In this document: in pieces, positions 38,358-41,471 of the stretch
How positions within the stretch are numbered: the first letter of the stretch is position 1
Layout: each line of letters begins with the position of its first letter
DNA from: Nocardia sp. SYP-A9097
GTDB taxonomy: Bacteria > Actinomycetota > Actinomycetes > Mycobacteriales > Mycobacteriaceae
Length of the DNA: 41,471 nucleotides
Assembly (NCBI RefSeq): GCF_009649815.1
Contig: NZ_WJIC01000045.1
Span: forward strand, 1-41,471
Direction: 5' to 3'
Notes under the pieces: model-generated
What the model was told of the DNA's origin: nothing
The model's input: only the letters and a program-made list of their open reading frames with translations
Database searches by the model: none
Position numbers and translations under genes: made by a program

Positions 38358-39326
38358 ATGTCGTCCACTGAGCCCGATCGTAATCGCTTCGTTGCACTAC
38401 CCTTTACCGTCGTGCGGAAGGGGTATGACCGTGACGAGGTGCGTAACTACTTCGACCGTTTCGACGCCGAGCTAAGGGTCACCGCGACCGACCGCGATGC
38501 CGCCGCGGCCCAGGCGCGCAACCTGGCGGCCCAGCTGGAGGACGCCCGCGACGAGATCGACGAGCTCCGTAAGGAGGTCGACCGCCTCTCAGTGCCGCCG
38601 ACCACCGCGGAAGGCATGTCGGACCGCATCTCCCGCATGTTGCGCCTGGCCTCCGACGAGGCTTCCGAGGTGCGCGCGCAGGCCCAGGCCGAGGCCGCCG
38701 AGATGATCTCCATCGCCGAGCAGCAGGCGACCGAGATGCGTGGCAAGTACGAATCGCTTCTCTCCGAGACCAAGGAGAAGCGCGAGGCGCTCGAAATCGA
38801 GTTCGAGCAGACCCTCGCCAACGCCCGCTCCGAAGCCAACAAGATCGTCGAGGCCGCCAACGCCGAAGCCGATCGCCTCACCAAGGAGTCCGAGGCCAAG
38901 CGCAAGGCCGCGCAGCAGGACTTCGAGGTCACCATGGCCGAGCGCCGCACCAAGCTCACCCGCGCCATGGAGGAGCTGGAGGCCACCTCGCGCGCCGAGG
39001 CCGCCCAGCGCATCAAGGACGCCACGGACGAGGCCAACCGCCTCATCTCCTCGGCGACCAACACCGCCGATCGAAAGATCGCGCACGCCAAGGAACTCGC
39101 CGAGGAAATGCGCGTCCTGCGCGGCCGCGTCCTCGCGCAGCTGCTCGGCATCCGCGGCCAGCTCGACTCGGTCCCGGCCATGCTCGCCGCGGTCAACCGC
39201 GAAAGCGAACTCCTGGACGGCGCCCCCGAACAGCGCTCGCTGAACAAGAGCAACCGCAAGGCCATCGACACCCGCGAAGACGACATCGTCGACGAAGAGC
39301 GCGAGAACGCCGACATCTCCGGCTAG
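38358..39326 (+). CDS. DivIVA-domain coiled-coil protein, FilP/AbpS-like
   Basis: 322 residues. N-terminal DivIVA-like motif FTVVRKGYDRDEVRNYFDRF (about 14-33), then almost continuous heptad-rich coiled coil (residues about 40-280) with Glu/Lys/Arg/Ala, containing GMSDRISRMLRLASDEASEV, which resembles GLGARVEKILRLAEEEAKDL of Streptomyces FilP as I recall it. FilP forms filaments that support polar growth. The flanking epimerase and thiolase also flank scy-filP in Streptomyces. ATG 38358 has TAGTTT 7 nt upstream (leaderless). Confidence 0.85.
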   Translation: MSSTEPDRNRFVALPFTVVRKGYDRDEVRNYFDRFDAELRVTATDRDAAAAQARNLAAQLEDARDEIDELRKEVDRLSVPPTTAEGMSDRISRMLRLASDEASEVRAQAQAEAAEMISIAEQQATEMRGKYESLLSETKEKREALEIEFEQTLANARSEANKIVEAANAEADRLTKESEAKRKAAQQDFEVTMAERRTKLTRAMEELEATSRAEAAQRIKDATDEANRLISSATNTADRKIAHAKELAEEMRVLRGRVLAQLLGIRGQLDSVPAMLAAVNRESELLDGAPEQRSLNKSNRKAIDTREDDIVDEERENADISG

Positions 39327-39358
39327 CATCCCCCGCCCGGGCGACACCCGAACACCAG

Positions 39359-39387
39359 AAGGCCGCTCCCGATCCGGGAGCGGCCTT
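39359..39387 (+). terminator. Strong hairpin terminator after FilP-like gene
   Basis: Perfect 13-bp stem AAGGCCGCTCCCG / CGGGAGCGGCCTT with a 3-nt loop, 32 nt past the stop. AA at the left base and TT at the right. Confidence 0.8.
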
Positions 39388-39403
39388 CCCTATTGCCCAG
39401 CCT

Positions 39404-39436
39404 CGTCATCCCGGCATGTTTTCGGCCGGGATCCAC
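39404..39436 (-). repeat. Dispersed hairpin repeat, copy 3 (inverted)
   Basis: Reverse complement of the repeat at 19735, identical over 33 bases. It stands head-to-head with copy 4, separated by 8 bp. Confidence 0.8.
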
Positions 39437-39444
39437 CCCTGTCA

Positions 39445-39478
39445 GTGGATCCCGGTCGAAAGCGCACCGAGATGACGG
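39445..39478 (+). repeat. Dispersed hairpin repeat, copy 4 (diverged, covarying)
   Basis: ATCCCGGT ... ACCGAGAT in place of ATCCCGGC ... GCCGGGAT: one C-G pair is replaced by T-A on both arms, and one other pair is lost. It ends 10 bases past the stop of the small gene at 39488. Confidence 0.75.
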
Positions 39479-39487
39479 GGCGTATTC

Positions 39488-39796
39488 CTATGACCAACGG
39501 CGCGTTATCCCCCTGGTATGACGGCCCTTCCAGCAACCGGTATGCCAGTGCCGGCGATCGTCCTCGCCGCCATAGGCGGGCCAGGCGACGATATGTGCTA
39601 CGCCGGGCGGGATTTCGTGATCGCAGCCGGGACAGCGGTAGTACTTGGTGGCTCGAGTGCCGGGAATGGCACGGACCGTGTAGGTTTCATCGCCGCCGGG
39701 ACCGTCCTCGGTGCGGCCGAAGACGTCACCGAGCGGGCGCGAGTCCGGCTGGGACCGCGCCTGTGAGTCCCTGGGGCGAGGTTTCCGGCGGGGCAT
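39488..39796 (-). CDS. Small basic protein with zinc-ribbon-like motif
   Basis: 102 residues. A basic N-terminus (MPRRKPRPRDSQARSQP) precedes a core TYTVRAIPGTRATKYYRCPG with CPGCDHEIPPGVAHIVAWP and RRHWHTGCW; C-x2-C ... H-x-H/C suggests zinc binding. Actinobacterial relatives are often labelled 'ATP/GTP-binding protein', which the sequence does not support. It follows nucS by 9 bp. ATG 39796 has TAGGGT 6 nt upstream, and this hexamer contains the nucS TAG stop codon. Confidence 0.82.
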   Translation of the reverse strand: MPRRKPRPRDSQARSQPDSRPLGDVFGRTEDGPGGDETYTVRAIPGTRATKYYRCPGCDHEIPPGVAHIVAWPAYGGEDDRRHWHTGCWKGRHTRGITRRWS

Positions 39797-39805
39797 GCCT
39801 CAACC

Positions 39806-40486
39806 CTAGAACAGCCGGAATTCGTCGCTGTCGGTGCCGCGTAGGGCGTTGTAGTCCAGTGTCAGGCAGCGAATTCCACGGTCGTTCGCCAGAACCTTCG
39901 CCTGCGGCTTGATCTGCTGCGCCGCGAAGACACCCGCGACCGGAGCCAGCAGCGGGTCGCGATTGAGGAGTTCGAGGTAACGGGTCAACTGCTCCACACC
40001 GTCGATTTCGCCGCGCCGCTTGATCTCCACCGCCACCGTGGTGCCGTCGGCGTCACGGCACAGAATGTCCACCGGGCCGATCGCGGTCATATATTCGCGG
40101 CGAATGAGTGAGTAACCGGCACCGAGGGTTTCGATGTGCTCAGCCAGCAACTCCTGCAGATGCGCTTCGACGCCGTCCTTGATCAGGCCCGGGTCCACGC
40201 CCAGCTCATGCTTGGAATCGTGCTCGATCTCCTCGACGGTGATGCGCAATTCCTCACCGGCCTTATTGGTGACCACCCAAAGCTGTTGCGCCGTCTCGGA
40301 TTCCGGCGCGCGCTCCTCCAGCCAGCACGGCGGGCTCATCCAATTCAACGGCTTGTAGGAACCGCCGTCCGAGTGCACCAGCACCGAACCATCCGCCTTC
40401 ACCATGAGCAGGCGACGGGCCATCGGGAGGTGGGCAGTCAGACGACCGACGTAATCGACCTGGCAACGAGCAATCACAAGGCGCAC
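39806..40486 (-). CDS. nucS: Mismatch-specific endonuclease NucS/EndoMS
   Basis: 226 residues, full length. The C-terminal RecB-like nuclease core has GPVDILCRDADGTTVAVEIK followed by RRG, giving the catalytic Asp, Glu and Lys, and QLTRYLELLNRDP. The C-terminal tail DEFRLF fits a sliding-clamp-binding peptide. In actinobacteria lacking MutS/MutL, NucS cuts both strands at mismatches and keeps mutation rates low. GTG 40486 has TAGAGT 6 nt upstream and no ribosome-binding site. Rv1321 orthologue by gene order. Confidence 0.95.
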   Translation of the reverse strand: MRLVIARCQVDYVGRLTAHLPMARRLLMVKADGSVLVHSDGGSYKPLNWMSPPCWLEERAPESETAQQLWVVTNKAGEELRITVEEIEHDSKHELGVDPGLIKDGVEAHLQELLAEHIETLGAGYSLIRREYMTAIGPVDILCRDADGTTVAVEIKRRGEIDGVEQLTRYLELLNRDPLLAPVAGVFAAQQIKPQAKVLANDRGIRCLTLDYNALRGTDSDEFRLF

Positions 40487-40519
40487 CCAAGCACTCTAGG
40501 GGACGGCCGGTTTCGCGGA

Positions 40520-41224
40520 TTAACCGACCAGCATGATGTAGCCGAGCGCCGAGGCAGCGGCCAGCAAACCGGCCTCCCAGGTATTCAACTTCGGCAATTC
40601 GGTACGGCCACGACGCAGCACCCGATAACCGGCCAGCAGACCGATCGAAAACGCGAGCAGGTGACCGACATTGGTGAAGGTTCGACCCATCGCCACACCG
40701 GCGACCGCCACGGCCAGCCAGGTGATCGCCCAGGTGGGCTTCCAACGGGACGGGACCAGCGCGATGAACGCACCGATCAAAGCCATTGCGCCATAACTGA
40801 CCCCGACATCGGAGACCTTGGTCACCTCCACCGGCAACCAATTCGCGGAGACCGCCACCCACAGGCCGAGCGCCACCAGCACCGTCGCACCGATATGGCC
40901 GACCAGGAAAATACGAAGCAATCGCAAAGCACCGAACTTCAGCTCGGCGAGAGCGAGCAGACAGGCCAGCAACGGGATGATGACCGCCGCGCTCTGCAGA
41001 TCATCGATGACAAGGGCACTGGAGAACAGGGTGCCGAGACGGCCACCGAGCAGATTGCTCAGATTCGTGCTGGCATGCAGCACCACCCTGGTCTGGGTGG
41101 CCTCGCTGAGAATCGACAGCAGCACCGTCACCGAAATCAGCAGGGCCGCATACCCGTAGGTGACCGGCAGGAACAGGCGACGCCAACCCGTACGAGTGGC
41201 CGCGGCCGGTTCAACGATCACCAC
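40520..41224 (-). CDS. Rhomboid-fold membrane protein
   Basis: 234 residues with about six or seven membrane helices (TYGYAALLISVTVLLSIL at the N-terminus, LLAAASALGYIMLVG at the C-terminus). Rhomboid-type landmarks: VLHASTNLSNLL (H-x3-N), VGVSYGAMALIGAF with a candidate Ser, and TNVGHLLAFSIGLLAGY with the last-helix His. It is diverged from the rhomboid at 12687, so protease activity is only plausible. GTG 41224 is preferred for AGGAG 6 nt upstream; GTG 41269 and ATG 41257 are alternatives. Confidence 0.8.
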   Translation of the reverse strand: MVIVEPAAATRTGWRRLFLPVTYGYAALLISVTVLLSILSEATQTRVVLHASTNLSNLLGGRLGTLFSSALVIDDLQSAAVIIPLLACLLALAELKFGALRLLRIFLVGHIGATVLVALGLWVAVSANWLPVEVTKVSDVGVSYGAMALIGAFIALVPSRWKPTWAITWLAVAVAGVAMGRTFTNVGHLLAFSIGLLAGYRVLRRGRTELPKLNTWEAGLLAAASALGYIMLVG

Positions 41225-41352
41225 AATGCTCTCCTGTCCATCGGTGCCTACTTCCATGATCCACGGCACCGCTCACTACAGACTACGAGTTCCTCGAGAA
41301 CATGCTGTTAAACGCCGAAAATGTCAGGGTTCTCACGTGGTGGAAAACGAAA

Positions 41353-41381
41353 AAGACCCCCAGCCGGAGGCTGGGGGTCTT
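41353..41381 (-). terminator. rRNA operon terminator
   Basis: Perfect 13-bp stem AAGACCCCCAGCC / GGCTGGGGGTCTT with a 3-nt loop; minus-strand downstream flank TTTTCGTTTTCC. It lies 9 nt past the 5S 3' end. Confidence 0.9.
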
Positions 41382-41390
41382 CTCGAATGA

Positions 41391-41471
41391 TGTTCCGGCG
41401 GTGTCCTACTCTCCCACACCCTGTCGAGTGCAGTACCATCGGCGCAGGTGGCCTTAGCTTCCGGGTTCGGA
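41391..41471 (-). rRNA. rrf: 5S ribosomal RNA (3' part, cut by window)
   Basis: The minus strand reads TCCGAACCCGGAAGCTAAG at the window edge and ends AGTAGGACACCGCCGGAACA, the conserved loop-B/C and 3' segments of actinobacterial 5S rRNA. About 81 of roughly 118 nt are inside. The rrn operon lies to the right. Confidence 0.95.

Noticed and set aside
1..41471. CRISPR array, prophage, insertion sequence, antiphage island or biosynthetic gene cluster
   Set aside because: I found no regularly spaced repeats, transposase, integrase, phage structural genes, NRPS/PKS domains or known defence genes; most of the window is syntenic housekeeping DNA.

Overview
The window is high-G+C DNA from a mycolic-acid actinobacterium, most likely a Nocardia or close relative. 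The main evidence is gene order. From about 9.5 kb to 40.5 kb it follows the block I recall from Mycobacterium tuberculosis H37Rv as Rv1343c down to Rv1321, in the same relative orientations: lprD-like, DUF3817, rdgB, rph, Rv1339-like, rhomboid, cysM, cysO, mec, P1 peptidase, DUF2017, clpS, pncB, dinG, glgP, glgE, glgB, thioredoxin-like, thiolase, methylmalonyl-CoA epimerase and nucS. Rv comparisons come from memory, not from a search. A rRNA operon running leftward enters at the right edge (3' part of 5S rRNA plus terminator).

Region 1 (1-9.4 kb) is accessory. It holds a proline-rich membrane protein cut by the window edge, a SnoaL-like protein divergent from a LysR regulator, a quinone-oxidoreductase-like MDR enzyme divergent from an MmyB-type XRE regulator with twin palindromic operators, a PadR regulator with its own operator before a FAD monooxygenase, a DHA2-type MFS exporter with an extra C-terminal domain, and an SDR oxidoreductase.

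Region 2 (9.4-17.5 kb) is the conserved housekeeping block. The leftward mec-cysO-cysM genes form the CysO sulfur-carrier route to cysteine. Rhomboid, a cAMP-phosphodiesterase-like MBL protein, rph and rdgB follow. murI, which I recall between the rhomboid and MBL genes in M. tuberculosis, is absent. CysO carries two residues after its diglycine.

Region 3 (17.6-26.3 kb) has nicotinamide salvage (pncB, pncA), the dinG helicase, and an apparent insertion relative to M. tuberculosis: a DoxX protein, an NCS2 purine permease and an SRPBCC-acyl-CoA ligase fusion.

Region 4 (26.3-34 kb) is alpha-glucan metabolism: glgP leftward, then a hotdog thioesterase, glgE and glgB rightward. Region 5 (34-41.5 kb) holds a DinB/MDMPI-type protein, a small secreted peptide, a thioredoxin-fold co-chaperone without CXXC, a second DUF3817 protein, thiolase and methylmalonyl-CoA epimerase, a FilP-like coiled-coil protein, a zinc-ribbon-like small protein, the mismatch endonuclease nucS, a rhomboid-fold protein and the rrn end.

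Three things cut across the window. At least fourteen genes have a TANNNT-type -10 hexamer exactly 6-7 nt before the start codon and no ribosome-binding site, the signature of leaderless transcription; this fixes several starts. A 34-bp hairpin repeat occurs four times between genes, with a compensatory base change in one copy. Several regulators or small operons have strong dyad operators placed on their promoters. I see no prophage, transposase, CRISPR array or tRNA. No gene-free stretch exceeds 300 bases; the longest (24018-24286) is described under the dyad at 24154.
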